Shown here: in pieces, positions 25,085 through 39,193 of the stretch
Position numbering within the stretch: position 1 is the first letter of the stretch
Layout: every line of letters begins with the position of its first letter
NCBI RefSeq assembly: GCF_963576545.1
Contig: NC_083655.1
Location: 21,374,204-21,438,203 of the forward strand
DNA length: 64,000 nucleotides
Direction: 5' to 3'
DNA from: Limanda limanda
Taxonomy: Eukaryota > Chordata > Actinopteri > Pleuronectiformes > Pleuronectidae
Position numbers and translations under genes: made by a program
Notes under the pieces: generated by a model
Seen by the model: the letters and a program-made list of their open reading frames with translations, nothing else
Databases searched by the model: none
Told to the model about the DNA's origin: nothing

Positions 25085-25900
25085 ATTAACATCTTTGAAT
25101 TGATAATGAAACAGTCAGGAATTTGGGAGTCCTTTTTGATCCCAATTTGTCACGTTGTGACATAACATCAAAAGTCAGACATGTCCTGTCTCAGATGTAG
25201 AAAAATTTGTCCACGCCATTTTTAAATCCAGACTTGAGAATTGTAATTCCTTATTATCAGGCTTAAGCAGTGAGTCGTTAAATACTCTGCAGCTTGTCCA
25301 AAATGCTGAAGCACGAGTCCTGACAAGAACCAAGAAAAGAGACCACATTTCTCCAGTATTAGCTTCACTACGCTGGTTTCCGGTTAACTAGAAATTATCC
25401 TCCTCATCTTCAAGGCCCTTAATAATATGGCACCATTATACCTCAAAGATCTGATAGTACCTTATCAACCCACTAGAGTACTCCGCTCCCAGAATTCAGA
25501 CTTACTTGTCATCCCTAAAGTCTCTAAAAGTAGAGTAGGAGCCAGAGCTTTCAGCTATCAAGCTCCTCTCCTGTGGAATCATCTCCCACTTTCAGTTCAG
25601 GAGGCAGACACCATCTGTACGTTTAAGAGTAGGCTTGAGAAGAAGAAATTAATGTCAATATGGCTGCAGCCACATCGTGGATTATGATGATGGATCGTGA
25701 ATCACAGATCGTGATAGTAAAGGCAGATCCCGTATCGTGTTGGAATCCGATCGTGGTGCTGGACCACGGTCGAGGTGGCAGCTGAGGGTGGACTATGATT
25801 ACAACAAGACTGCTTGATCTAATATGTTGTTCTATTTACCCTGTTAAACGTTTGTTTTTGTAGTTTTTCCTTACTGTTGTTGAGTGTTAAGGGCAGAGGA
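25085..25900 (+). mobile_element. L2/CR1-like LINE 3' end
   Basis: A 5'-truncated non-LTR retrotransposon: the C-terminal end of the reverse-transcriptase ORF (to about 25680) is followed by a 3' UTR rich in gatcgtgg motifs and ending near taaccctgttaaa..ttgttaaagccctatt. The same C-terminal and tail sequences recur at 61990..63060 and 63739..64000. Confidence 0.75.
25200..25690 (+). pseudogene. LINE reverse-transcriptase C-terminus, broken
   Basis: Readable family pattern in pieces: QLVQNAEARVLTRTKKRDHI then SPVLASLRWFPVN and an in-frame TAG near 25390, then after a frame change MAPLYLKDLIVPYQPTRVLR (from 25427) and FSYQAPLLWNHLPLSVQEAD to 25687. This layout is typical of the end of ORF2 in L2/CR1-clade LINEs. 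It is dead. Confidence 0.8.
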
Positions 25901-27077
25901 TGTCACACCTTGTTAAAGCCCTATTAGACAAATTGTTGTCTCAGTTTTGTCTGATGGATGGCCCACACTTTCACCTTTGAAAACACAGCACTAAGGCACT
26001 CAGCTGCAGAGCAACATATCAGAATGAAGTAGTCTAAAGTCCAACTGCAGTGAAAAAGCTGAAAACGGCCAGTGCCTGAAAATTAGGTTTAGTGGCATTC
26101 TGAATTTTGAAAGAATTATTCCTACCAACAAAAACCCACCTTTGCCAACTAAATAAGTCAGACGTGTATAAGACTGATTGAGTTAATCTGTTATCTGAAA
26201 AAATCATCTGTGTGATGTGTCACATCATACACTGTTAATCAGATCTCAGATAAATATCAGTGTCCTATTCTCTCTTGCCAAATCACCATCTATGTTCCCT
26301 CCACTTATTTGCAGACAGCATGGAATGGCTTAAAAATGCACACATTTAATCCACCAACTGAACAATTATTTTAACCAATCAACTGGGTCTCACGCGTAAA
26401 TCTGCATGATGTGACTATTCATGTCTACCTCTGAAACAGCCTGACCTCACCTGGGAGAGCTGCTGGTTACACAGAATATTCAACTATTTTCAAGCTGCTA
26501 GTCACGTGTATCACTCATCTGCATGTGGATCCTAAAAGCAAACACTTTTTCACCCTGAGCCGAGGGGAACGTGCAGGAACAGAGATGTGAAGTTTCAAAA
26601 AAAGAAAGCTTCTGACGCTTGGGGACAATGGTGAGAACCATGTTGAGAGTAAAGTCGAAATGAAAGTTTGCAAAATTTGCAAAATTTGCAAATGAAGAAG
26701 AACTGTGGATCACTGGGTGACTTTGTTTTTTTCATAAGGTGATGTAAAATCTTGACAAGCTAACAGGCGGTGTGTGAACTGTACATAACTTATCACATAA
26801 TTCAATTAACTTTTCACAAAATTGTCATTACTGTGGACTAACGTAATTAGCCATTCACAGGGGCCACCTCAGGGCCTCTGAAAATTGCTTTCTTTGCCTA
26901 ATCTGTTGCGATGCTTCTGGCTCTGGCAGCTCATGAGATATGCATGGAAGTTAAGCTGGACGATATGGAAACAAATTTTCACGATATTATTTTTAGTATC
27001 AGTGGATATCGATATATTGAGATATAAGTCAAATAACGGAAAATAACTTTTATTATATCAAAGTCCTTGTTATGTAC

Positions 27078-27781
27078 TAGTGGTGGGGGAAAAAATCGAT
27101 TCTGTTCAGTATCGCGATATTTTGCGCTCGCGATTATATCGATACTGTAGCACAAAGTATTGCTATATATAATATTTACAATTATATATGTAACAGCCCC
27201 TGGCTGGCAAAGCATGACGAGGAGAGTTTCAGAGTTTAAAAGATACCTAGTGTGTATGAGGAAAGGATGTTCTCCACTGCAGGAGATATAGTAACGGCCC
27301 AGAGGAGCACTTTAACATATGAGCATGTTGACCAACTCCTTTTTCTGAACAAAAATGCCAATATTCCCAAATTAATTTAACATTTTGGGTCATGACCTTG
27401 CAGGTCTCAATTTGATTGAAGCTCTAGGCTACTCTTATTTATATGATTGAGCTCAGTGTTCATGTGAGAGGTCTCCTATTCAGAAAATAATTACAAAGGT
27501 CCTGTGTCCTGAATGTTCAAGGACAAAGTTTTTGCACTTCAGTTAATGTGTAGAAGACAATGTTGTTCACAGAATTAAATGTGACATTTGAAGTAAGTTG
27601 AGCAGTCTTATTTTCCTCATTTTTTGTAATGCCTTTGAATAATATGGGGGACATGAATCACAATATATCGCAGAATCGAATCGCAATACTTGCAGTATCG
27701 CAGAATCGCAATACTATTGAATCGTGGCCCAAATATCGCAATACTATTGAATCGTCACATTTTTGCCAATTCCCACCCCTA
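27078..27781 (+). mobile_element. Deleted hAT element with exact 8-bp duplication
   Basis: The left end TAGTGGTGGGGGAAAAAATC (27078) and right end ..TTGCCAATTCCCACCCCTA (27781) are imperfect inverted repeats. TTATGTAC flanks both sides (27070..27077, 27782..27789). The interior keeps only the last part of the transposase ORF. It is the better-preserved relative of 12055..12832. Confidence 0.92.
27246..27380 (+). pseudogene. hAT transposase C-terminal remnant, copy 2
   Basis: Reads PSVYEERMFSTAGDIVTAQR then STLTYEHVDQLLFLNKNANI and ends at TAA. This is the hAT C-terminal dimerisation region. The rest of the transposase has been deleted. Confidence 0.87.
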
Positions 27782-27887
27782 TTATGTACAACAGTTTTTT
27801 TTAAGCACAAAACAGATTTTACTTGCTTGTACAAACAGCCTGTGCCACTACACCTCACTTATAACATTTCATACAAACAAGTACAGG

Positions 27888-28108
27888 CTCTGCGGCTGAG
27901 GGGTAGAGTGGTCGTCCTCCAAACTGAAGGTCAGCGGTTCGATCCCCAGTCTGAACCATCTGCATGCCGAAGTGTCCTTGGGCAAGATGCTGAACCCTCA
28001 ATAGCCCCCCATAGAATAACGAATGTGAAACTGTACTGTAAAGCGCTTTGATTGGTCTTCATCAGACTAGAAAAGCGCTATATAAATACAAATCCATTTA
28101 CCATTTAC
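27888..28108 (+). mobile_element. tRNA-derived SINE
   Basis: The head looks like a degenerate tRNA with A-box-like gctgaggggtagagtgg and an intact B box GGTTCGATCCC (about 27937). The body (ttgggcaagatgctgaaccc, aatagccccc) and the tail (aaagcgctatataaatacaa, then ccatttaccattta) follow the structure of teleost SINEs. It inserted into the outer MITE. Confidence 0.85.
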
Positions 28109-30819
28109 AGTGAAAAGGTGTATATAATGTATCCTGTCCTGTACGTGTCTAAATAACTTGTGATCAGTGATGGTGTTTATTGTTAAAGTGTAAAGTGCAG
28201 GTCAGAGGGGAATCGAGGAGGTTACAGACTTTGACACAAGACTAGCGGACCTTTAATGAGCGTCTGATCCTGGAGCAGCGGTGTTATAATTATTCAGAAG
28301 TGAAAACCTGCTGAAACTAGGAACTTAGCTGAAAACATGATTGTGTTTAGTCACTTCTTCGATGCAGTGTCGTCCACCTCTCTGCAGGAGCCCATACATT
28401 AGCACGTGTGCTGCTGCTGCTCCTACACTCTGTGCTGTGTGCGTCAACCTAACCTGATGTGGGTGTGACTCTATTCCAGCCACATGATCGGTTCGGCGCG
28501 CAGCTATTCTCATTGGCTGTTTGTGTTGTTTGTCAAAACATGGACGTGATAAGTTCTATTTCTATTATATTGACATGTCTTAAATATCTATGGAGGAAAA
28601 GTTATGCAATAATTATCGATATCATTCTATCGCCCAGCCCTACATTGAAGCGTAGAGAGCATGTAGCCCTTAAGTGCAGACCACTGACGGGGTAAGAAGT
28701 CAGAAACTATTGATAAATGGACTAACTCATGGGTTTCATCTTTTCATAAGATTTTTCAACTTTAAGACAAAACCAAAGAGCACTAGTCTTATACTTCCAG
28801 TTATGTAGTATGGCACTATATTGAGGTTTGCAAGAAACTGAAAAACTGAATGGAGAAAGAGGAAACATGATTTTTTTTGTCCACTGTATGGATCAAACTC
28901 CAAAAAAAACACAGAATCCAACAATTCCAACAATGCTACTCCATACCGTCTTTTCATCAGACCCTTCTTATTTGGTAAATGGCAATACAATATCATTCGA
29001 ACTTTACTCATCCAGTTTTCAAAAAAGGCATTTCCCTGACTTGACAAACCAGTCAGTCAAGAAAAAAGTGCTTTTTAAGAACAGGACACTTTTTCTCCAA
29101 GATTGCTTCTGTTGTGTCTTGCTGATCAATTCAAATTTTCAGCAGGGAGACAAGAGTGAAGAAGCTGTCCTCTCTGTACCGATTGCAATCATTTATTATT
29201 ATGCTATGAGACGGAGACTTAGAGTGTGCTGCAGGATGCTTGGGCGGTAGTCACTTATTCGGCTCTGTGAGTGTGAGTGTGCGTGTGCGAGTGTGAATGG
29301 GCGTGTGTGTGTGTGTGTGTATACAGAGGCAGGCAGGCAAGTAGCTGCAGAGTCAGTCACCCCTGTTGGCTGCATTTTATAAGTTCATTGCACAATCAGC
29401 TTGTAATTGGCAGAGCTAATGAAAGAGCAGGGCAACATAGCTCAAGCGTCATACATTTAGAGGCTATGCAGTTAATATGATGAGGACAGGAAGTCAGTGC
29501 AGTCTACTGTATATCTAACACCGTTATTTTTAGATTATTCAATTCAATTGTATCTGTAGCGCCATGTATAATGTATAATGGAAGGCAAAGATCAGGCAGA
29601 AATCAGCAGGAATCTTAACAAAGATAATCACATTAGCATTCAAGACCTTTAGTGCATCAGAGATGACAGCTTGGCAGACTAATAACTCCTCAGAATAATC
29701 CAATTAACATCTGTCACTGCTCCACTCTTTGGAGATCAAATCAGATTATGGATCAACAGGTAGGTTTCTGACTGAACTCTGACACAACATCATTCTAAAG
29801 TTGATATTGCCATTTTGGGCATTATATCAAAGCTCAGAGAAAGATGTAGGAGAGAAAAGTGTATTACAGCTGCACTAATCGATGCATTTGCATTTTTTCT
29901 AAACATTAGCAATCTCTACAAAAAACAATATCACTTAAAATGAAGTAATTTGCTCATGAGTCATCTTAGGTCTATTTTGAAGAGATCAAATCAATACAGA
30001 TAAACAGGAAGGTAGCTGGGTTATGGGACATCAGTCTTTATATCATGGCATTGTAAATTTGGTCTTTCTCATTACACTGGAGACCGAAGACCAAGCATAG
30101 GTCAGCAGTAATCAATGTGGGAAATGTGCTCTGTAGAAAAACCTATCAAGTACGGACCAACATCACCTCAAGATTAACAGTTAAATCAATCTGACCAAAA
30201 TGAGATTTTGTGTTTTTTTTATCAATAAGAAAATATAGGGTGTTAAACGCCAAATATGGATATCGTCACTATCAGATTATCTGTCATGTAATGTATTGAT
30301 CACCACACGCTTGTGGAGCCCAAGGTGACATCTCAATCTGTCTGATTCTGTCCGATTTTCATTTTACAGTTCTACATGAGAGAATCAGCAGAGCTCCCGT
30401 CGGAGAGGCTGCAGCAGGGGATGCTGATAAATTCACCAATCATTCATACCACAGGACATCTATCGGCTAACAGATGAATGAACTAACGTGTCAGAGTTAC
30501 ATTTATAATAGAATGTATGTAAAGCGGGCTGATCATCTACACATGCCATTTCAGATCCACTGGTCCCAGTTCACTCACCAGCAGCGTGGGCAGTCCGGCC
30601 ACCACAGCGTAGAGGAGCACGGGCGGGACGGCGCTGCTGTCTTCCGGTCCCAGGTAGGGTTTGGTGTAGGTGGTGTCGTAGCAGAAGAAGCCCTGCACAT
30701 GCACGCTGAAGGTGTCGGTGTACTCGAAGTAGTAGGCCAGCATGACGGTCCCGGCCATGATCACCAGCTGGAAGTACAGCATGATGCAGACGAAGAGCGA
30801 GAGACATTTAATTAGAACA

Positions 30820-31232
<413 letters not shown>

Positions 31233-31254
31233 GTGTGTAAAAAATATAGAGGGA

Positions 31255-31420
31255 GTGAGAGTTTGTGTGTGTATGAGAAGGAGAGGGGGGGGTGTGTTTT
31301 TGTGTATGAGAGAGAGAGTGGGGGGAGTGGGTGGTGTGTGTGGGTTTGTGTGTATGAGAGAGAGGGGGGGGGAAGGAAGGGAAGAGTGGTGTGTGTATGA
31401 GAGAGATACTCCCAACTCTA
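31255..31420. repeat. Degenerate GA/GT/G-rich tract
   Basis: Interrupted purine-rich sequence (gtgtgtatgagaa, ggggggg, gagagag) continuing from the (GA)n array. It is probably the decayed edge of the same microsatellite region. Confidence 0.85.
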
Positions 31421-31439
31421 AATTTAGCCCACATTTAAT

Positions 31440-34400
31440 CATTGGATAAAATAAAATGAATGAGATGAGCAGAAGCTGCATGAACCGATGAGGATTGAAG
31501 TAAATAAAGCTAATTGAAGTAAAGGTTCACATTGTATATTGTTGCACGTTATTGCTTTAAAGCAACGATGAAAGAGGTGTTTATAAGAGGAAACAGGATC
31601 AACCACAATATACAAAATACATTTAACTATTTAACCCTTGTAACCATAAATGTAGTTAAATTTTTTTACCATTACTTACCATTAACCTGCACAGGGTTTA
31701 AACTGCATACTTGCACACAAAGAAGTCACAGATGAGAATGTATGCAATTATTACACCGTTACTGCTTGTAATTTCATCTCATGGACTGAAGCCTCCATGT
31801 GCATGTGGTGTACCCCTGTAACCAACCTGTGTAGGTTTTAAGTCATTCCTGCACCAAAATGAAACTGCATACTTGCACACAAATATAAAAGTGCATGCAA
31901 GTACTACTATTGGACTGAAGCCTACCTGTAGACTAATCAGTGCATGTGGTCTTGTGCATTCATAAAACTGGGTGTACACAAACTACTCTATCAGTGTGTA
32001 TATGGCTCAGTCCATGTCTACAGTCATCCAGGTTTATTCCGCACTCATTTCAGGGGCTGCATTTTATACATATGACCCCAGGCTAGGCTCGTAGAGAAAA
32101 TAAGGAACCATCTCATTGACAATTCTCCCATCATTCACTGTAACATACTCTCAAATAAATGTTTGTTATTGTCATGCCTTTAAAAAGTGCTTATCTTGTT
32201 TCCCAGCAGTGTTGCAGACCTGCTGTTTCCACTCCATACTTCTGTCAAAGAACTTCACACATTTATCCTTCTTGCCAAGCGGAAACACTTTATTCTGCTA
32301 TACTGGCACATTAAAATCCATAGATGAGGGTGGAGGAGACAGAGGGACAGATGGACACGAACAGATAGAGGTGAGGATGCAGAGATGCTGGGCGTCAGGT
32401 GGGTACTCACTGACAGCACTGACTAATGGCTGCCATTAAAGTGTCATTCCATCATTACTCCCCATTTTATGACTAACTAGGCCAAATCTATATACTCCTA
32501 GCTTCATGCTCGAAGATGCCAGAGAGATGTAATGATGCATTTTCCTCTACATAGTATCATCAAAAATGGTTAATTACCTCATGCATACATCAATAATTTA
32601 CTGTTATTAGACTAACAACTGTCTAATAAACTAGAAATCCCGGTCATCATGACTTTAGGAGGAAACATAGACAGATTGTTTAATTGAGAGGATCGAGAGG
32701 AAAAGAGATTAAATGAAGCTGAGACTTATCTGCTTGTTCATGTTACCTAAGTCACTTATTCTGTTTTCATCCAATCACAACCCGACACTCTCAATTTGAG
32801 AAAATCACTTTTAAGACGTCAAAATTTAACATGGTCTCCCTCTCTTCTCATTGAGTTGTCGTTTCAGTACGGTGAACACTGCATTAACCGCCTCCACTAC
32901 TTTACCACATCTACTCAGGGTGCCTGGTAATCTCCCATCAAACCCTCCCACCAGAAGCCCTTTATGAGACCTCCAAACTTGATGCCTCATTCGTGAGGCC
33001 CTGGGGAGCCTGGACACTCTTTTGGAATGACTTAATTCATAGTTGTACCTCCTGCTCGGATCTAAGCCTTAAAGTCTAAGCGTTCTGTTCACAATGAATC
33101 CAATTTTAATCTAATTTACTTATTCCATTAGTCAAGAAATTGAACTACCAAGTGAAAGCAGAATGTTATTGGTGTCGCAAGGGGGAATTGTGAAAAAGGG
33201 AAAGGGATTTTAGGCTATGATGAGCAAAAAACAAAAAGCCAATATCATGCACCCCCCTTTGGACATCATGTTTGTTTGCAGTCTTGTCCCCTGAAGTCAG
33301 TGACAAACGCTTCTTTTATGGTTCATGCTATGTTAAAAGACTGCAAAAGGTGATTGGGTGAGGCACATGTAGTCTAATGTCTCATAGCCATGACACAGCA
33401 AGGAAGAAAACAGTTACCATTTTAATAGATAAACTAATGTGTAGTCTGAGCCCAGGATTTGGATGCTTGTATTTGCTAAGGCTGGAAGGATTGATTACTT
33501 TCTAAGCATAAACCAAACTAACATTTGAACGTGGTGATGGTGCCAGATGAAATGTCAGGGGATCATAACAGGGACTATAAATCATCCTGAGGGGAACATT
33601 TAAGTCTGAAATACATTTGATTATACTCCATTTAATAGGTGTGGACACAATTTCAAACACTGTCCAACCTACTATGGCTGAGAACCTCCAGAACAGAGAC
33701 ATTTTAAGGTGTCACAAGAAAAAATTATGCATGCATTAAACTACCACATAGAGTGAATTGAGCAGGAACTCATTATTATCAGGAGGAGATGTGTGGAGTG
33801 TGAAGAAAATGGTAAGTATAGTATTTTAATACTGGCTGAGGAGCTCCAGTTGCTCAAGAAGTAAACACTACAGGTAAAGTGGATATTATCAAATTAATTC
33901 AGCTGAACAGAGCTTTCTTTTCAGTTGCAGCAGTTTGAGGAATGTTAGCTACAGACATTTACAGCCAGTGACACCTGTGACACTTCACACATCCGCCTGA
34001 TGGTAATCATCCTGCACATTCAACACAGCTCCAGGACAGTTCATTGCTTTCCAAGACATTCAGGTTCAATTTGTGATTTCAACCCAGCAATCTCCCAACA
34101 GCAGGATTTCCTAGATGTGGAAGAGTGCTGACAGTTATGTTTTCACAAAGCCAACAGTACACAGGAACCCTCTAGTTAAGAACATAACATTAATTCTGAT
34201 AGTTTACTCCTTGTTCTCTCAGAACATCCTCAGTTCCCCGTGGATTTAATTCCACAAGATATTTGAAATTTTCCTTTGAAATTCTGCCCATGTGTATCTC
34301 TAAAAACAGATTATTCATGTGAATATATAGAAACTGTAGGCGGGTGGCAAGATTTCGGGACCAGAGGCATTCTGGTTTCCATTTCAAGTTTGACCAATCA

Positions 34401-37400
34401 CATTTGAGTAGGATTTGGTTGCCTGCAGGTAAACAGTTTGTGTGGAGAGCAAAAGAGCTGGAACTCCTAGAATGAAATGCATTGGCGATCAGGTTTTTTT
34501 AATTTATCTGCATTCATATACAGATAGTTGTAATAAGAGATTAGGCAAAAATGCTATGTGGACATAAATATCTACAAAAAGTAGTACAGTATGTTTTGTG
34601 TGGAGAAATGTTAAACTTGTGGGATAAAGGAACTATTCTGACTGTAAACAGTTTAACAGTAAACAGACGACTTGGCCCAGATTTCCGCTGTCTACATCGG
34701 AGCCCCCAGAATATTGTCCGTTGCCCCAAGAGGCTGATTCATTGTCAGACGATAGCCAATGGGCTCCGACATATTCTCCATGTTGGCATGACTGGATCAC
34801 ATTATTTCTGCAGATTAGTCAGCTGCACTCTCAAGTTGCACATTCAAGTTGCCAATCTCCTGTTCTACCACATCCAAAATAAGTTCTACTAGATTCACAT
34901 CGTCTGGGGAGGTAACTGAAGTTCAGTGAACTCACTGTCATGTTCATGAAACCAGTTTGAGACTACCTTTATACAGCCAATAAGGGATGAACATGCGCAG
35001 CAAATACTCAGACAGGGTTTCAAAAGGTGATATATTGGTATGAAGCCGGCCAAATTGTGCAAAGAATAACACCAACACTACCATCCTGGACTGTTGACCT
35101 AAGGCAGGTTATGCTGTCGTCTTCTGATCCTACCATCCTCTCTGCAGAAACCCAGATTTATCAGACAGGCTTCATTTTTCAGTCTTCATCTGTCCAGTGT
35201 TGCAGCCTCAGATGTCTGTTCTTGGCTGACAGGAGCGGAACCCTGCTGTTGTAGCCCATCTGCCTCCAGGTTGGACATATTTTCCATTCTGAGAGGATTT
35301 TCTGCTCACCAGAGTTCAAAAGAGTGGTTATCTAAATCACAGTTTTCTGTCAAGTCCAACCAGTCTCACCACACTAGTCACACCTTTCTCATCAACAAAG
35401 TGTCTCCATCTGTAGAACTGCTGCTCACTACATGTTAGATTGCTTTGCCATGGCTCCATTCTGATCTAGAACTGTAGAGACTTTTTTTAAGTGAAAGAAT
35501 TCAGTTTCAGAATTTCTCAATCCAGCTTCCTTGACACCAACCATCATATCACAGCATTCACATTTTCCTCAACATAATGTGAATAAGAACTGGTCTGGTT
35601 TTATCTGTATCTGCATGATTACACTATATGTGCCCTGCTGATAGGATAGTTGCATTAATAAGCAGGTATATTAAATGTAATAAAGTTCTTGGTGAGTCTA
35701 AATAACATTCTATACCAGATGTGAAAGAAAATAAGATTTGTCTGTAAGCCTGCAAGTAAAAACAAGGGTAATCATTTCTATACACTTACTATATCCTATT
35801 TGAATCGGTGGTTTTAACAGAGTATAAAATAAAAGTGGAAAAAACAAATTCCACACACAAACACAAATCAAACATAAAATAGGCTCCAGATACAGCCAAT
35901 CAGAGCACAGTTCATGTAAACAGTGGTGAGCCCACTGTAGACCTGTATGTCCATCTGTCACGCTCATCCTATGAGGGGTCCCACAATCTACTGCTAAGGT
36001 AGACACACACACACACACCAATCAAGCAGAAGACAGGCTCCACACACCTTCACACACATTCATATACCCATACAGGATGCATCTCAGCTCACAATAAGAA
36101 TAAATGTACTGTGTCAGAATGGTTTTCAGATTTCTATTCAACAAAACCAAACCAGCATGTCTGTTAGCACCTCTTGTCTGTTTGTAAATCCACCTGACTG
36201 AGCACTTGCCTATTGGCAACCTGGGAGAAAATCAGACAGTAATGATGTTAGTGACACTGTATTGGCTTTATGCCAACTGTGTTTGGTTGTTTTATGAAAG
36301 AAGAGTGAATATTTAAAACCCCCCTGATGAAGCCTAGGTAGATGCTGGGACGGTGGAGGGGCTGAATCTACCGGCCGCAATACTGACGCAACAGCAGCGG
36401 GGGGCAAGCAAAAAAGGGAATGATGGGAATTTTTCTCTGTTTAAATAGATTGCCAAATTGGGAAAATGTGTCTTGTAGAGGATGTGGAGAATGAGGCATA
36501 TCACATGACTGGAGCAGCGCAGCTTGAGATGGCTGCCATAACTGGCTTGCATGCTTTGCCGCATTCTTCGTCTTTTATTTGCACCTGTAATCAAAATGAT
36601 TGTACGCCGTCATTTGAGCAACACAAGTCTGACGTATTAACCTTCCGGTTTGAGTAATACGTTTGAAAGCTGAAATAAATCACTGTCATTGCTAAGCAGT
36701 AAAGAAAGAGGGTAAACATTCCATGACAGCTACAGGGAAGCAGAGAAGAATACAGATCATCTTAGAATCCTATTGGCACAACTTCAGGAACTTTAGAGCA
36801 CTAACTATAACTTGAACTTGTATTTGTTGGAAGCTTTAAAGCTCAGATAGAAAATACACCACAGTACCAAATGATAAAACCAAAACTTTCTGCATGGAAA
36901 GATACGACCAAGGGAGGTCAGGAAGTATGAACTAGAATTTGCAAAATGCCAAAAATATATATATAAGGTAACGAAATATGTTGTTAAAATGAGATCAAAG
37001 TACAATTCAGATCAGTCATACAACAAAATGAACCCTAATGATTTGTTTTTAACTCTGACTACAGTCATTGTCAGTTGAACATAAACTGTGAATGCTGTTT
37101 CATTTTTATATGAAAAAAGACTCTTTTTAAAATTCTTCATAACAATGCGCTCAATGTGCTATTTTTCAGCATCACCCATGACAAACTTTATCATGGTACC
37201 TTGATATCGTGTGACAAAAGTGTGATATCACAGCCGCCAGTACAAGCTGATATATCAGGCTGTTAGGGTGTTGATATCATGCCACTTCAAGTTCTCCCTG
37301 AATGTAAATGAGATTTTAACAAGTTAAAATGTCACCTCCTCACTCCTGACACTAACACGGTCACCGAGAAGAATATTAGCAGAGAAAATGATTTGATTCA

Positions 37401-38880
37401 AGGATAGTTTTGGCTAACATTTGTAGTTTTTTGAAGACAATTTTGTAATCACTTGCTAAATCGCTAAACTCAGGAAGACTCAAAAACTGTTCAAACAAAG
37501 TCTGACAGAGCAAGAAACAGTTAGACAACAGGCAACAGTTTATTTGGAGATCAAACTGAGCGCAACACATGGAAATATTGTTATTATTACCCTTACTACA
37601 ACAGTAAGTACAGAGAGGTCTACATCCTCAACCAACCACACACTGAAGAATTGTATTTTGTCCAAACTCAAGTCCATTGTATCACAGCCTGAATAAGGCC
37701 TTCGGATCAGATCTGGTTTTACCTCGCACTCCCCTGAGAACAAAAGGTGATCATTCCTTTAAGGTGGTTCAAACTTTTACCCCAATTACGATTAATTAAC
37801 CATTATTCTATGACCAACAGAGAATCTATAAATATGCGTGTTGTGGTTGAAATATGAGAAATGCTTACATTGTGTTTTATTACACCATTATGCCAAAGGC
37901 AGCACTGTGACCTAGATATAGTCAATATATCACAGAAGTAAGCATGCAAAAATACCTCAGCTAACAGAGTTCGAGTCAAGTGTAGCACACCAGATTTGAT
38001 TTCATCATCGCGTGTGAATAAACAGCTCGTATTAAAAAGGCAAAGCGGCAGAGGAGAAAACTTCAAAGTAACATGCTTCAAGCAGCCCAGGCTTATCTGG
38101 CATGTCACACTTCATAAGAAATGCATGCAGTGTCTTTCTTGCGACCCACTGATGTGAAGGCAGTTCCTGCAGGCCCCTGTTCATGAATGAAACCAATTGT
38201 GGCAGGCATGGGTGGAAGTGGAGACTGAATGCTGGGGCAGCCAGTGCAGCGCCGTGTTCTCCACATACACTGGGTCACATTAAAGAGGACACACAATGTA
38301 CTATATACACTATTTGTGTGCTAATCCTGTACCTGATTTTACAGTGGTCTACATTTAAAACTATTAGGAATTGTAATTATAGAAGGAATTCATAATTCAC
38401 AATGCCAGTTTTTGAAAACTAAATCAACGCATTGGTTCTATACTTTGATCACACAGTCAACAAACATGCAAGCAACTATGTGAGGCTGTGCTCGTGCACT
38501 CTGGTGCTTTGGGCTCTAAACACATTTCAGCTGAAGTCGAAGGCAATGTCTTAATTTCAGCAGTGTTTATTTGATTGTAGTTAATTTACTCACAATGACA
38601 TTTTGAGCTTTTGATAGTGCTACATGAAAAATCATTCAGTCATTATCAGCTTGTGTTAATCTTGAATATTTATGAACCAAATTTCATGTAAATCTATCCA
38701 ATACCTGCCAATTTAACCTTGAATCCAAAAAGGTTGACCTCATGTGGAGCTATAAAATCAGGGAATCACTTAGTAATCACTAAATACCTATATAACTTTA
38801 TTTACTTTGATGTAATTCTAAATTCATTCATATTTATCCTCTGGGAACCAAAAATGTCTGAAATTTTTTTTTCTTAGTCC
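31440..38880. other. Intergenic stretch, no gene recognised
   Basis: Upstream of plppr5. The sequence is AT-rich with only short chance ORFs. An imperfect duplication of about 162 bp starts at 31701 and 31863 (aactgcatacttgcacacaaa, later ggactgaagcct and gtgcatgtgg). I see no exon with convincing splice sites and no RNA gene. Confidence 0.5.
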
Positions 38881-38984
38881 ATGAGGTAGATGTTGAGATG
38901 ATCGGACCAATCAAATCGTCAGGGCGGGCTTTATACGATGATTGACAGATGATCTACAGTGACGTAATCAACCACGTCACCAGA

Positions 38985-39193
38985 GAGCGCTGCCTGCAGA
39001 GCTGAGATGTGTCGATGCTGCCATCGAGTCTGTTTCAGCAGACATCGACAGCGCATTCATTTTGAAAGAGGAACAGAGGAACGTGATCAAGGCATTTGTA
39101 GATCGAACAGATGTTTTTGCCGTCCTCCTACGGGATTCATAAAAAGTTTAATTTATCAGCTGGCCCCGATGCTGCAGCCACACAAGCAGTCAT
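38985..39193 (+). pseudogene. RecQ-like helicase N-terminal fragment, broken
   Basis: The frame reads SVSADIDSAFILKEEQRNVI then KAFVDRTDVFAVL. After a one-base loss it continues as PTGFIKSLIYQLAPML. This is the Walker A region of a RecQ-like helicase (usual pattern DVFAVLPTG.GKS.I.QL). The frame is broken between VL and PTG, and the conserved Gly before Lys-Ser is replaced by Ile. The rest of the helicase is absent. Such fragments are common in teleost genomes and probably dispersed with a repeat. Confidence 0.7.

Larger units (their letters stand above)
26951..28642. mobile_element. MITE with gctgg(a/g)cgata termini, host of two further insertions
   Basis: The left end ttaagctggacgatatgg (26951) is inverted-repeat-like to the right end ..attctatcgcccagcccta (28642). 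The flanks are CATGGAAG (26943..26950) and CATTGAAG (28643..28650), a 7/8 match to an 8-bp duplication. Inside lie a 704-bp hAT element (27078..27781) and a tRNA-derived SINE (27888..28108). Confidence 0.75.
7546..30578 (-). other. plppr5: plppr5 intron 1 (23 kb)
   Basis: The intron starts with the donor GTGAGT next to exon 1 and ends with CCTACCAG before exon 2. Nearly everything I recognise in it is repetitive: hAT-like MITEs, a LINE tail, a SINE and two inverted copies of an unclassified repeat. No coding exon of a host gene was identified inside it. Stretches without a listed feature hold only chance ORFs as far as I can see. Confidence 0.85.

Noticed and set aside
27929..27950. tRNA gene (ggttcgatccc B box)
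   Set aside because: The head is degenerate and followed by a SINE body and tail, so it is a SINE and not a tRNA gene.
28828..29250. 140-codon plus-strand ORF with an overlapping 103-codon minus ORF
   Set aside because: No known domain in either frame. Repeat-derived coding sequence could not be supported.
38105..38296. Minus-strand ORF with Cys pairs (CMWRTRRCTGC) resembling a zinc-binding tail
   Set aside because: Considered as a transposase C-terminus, but the pattern does not fit a family I can name and nothing upstream supports it.
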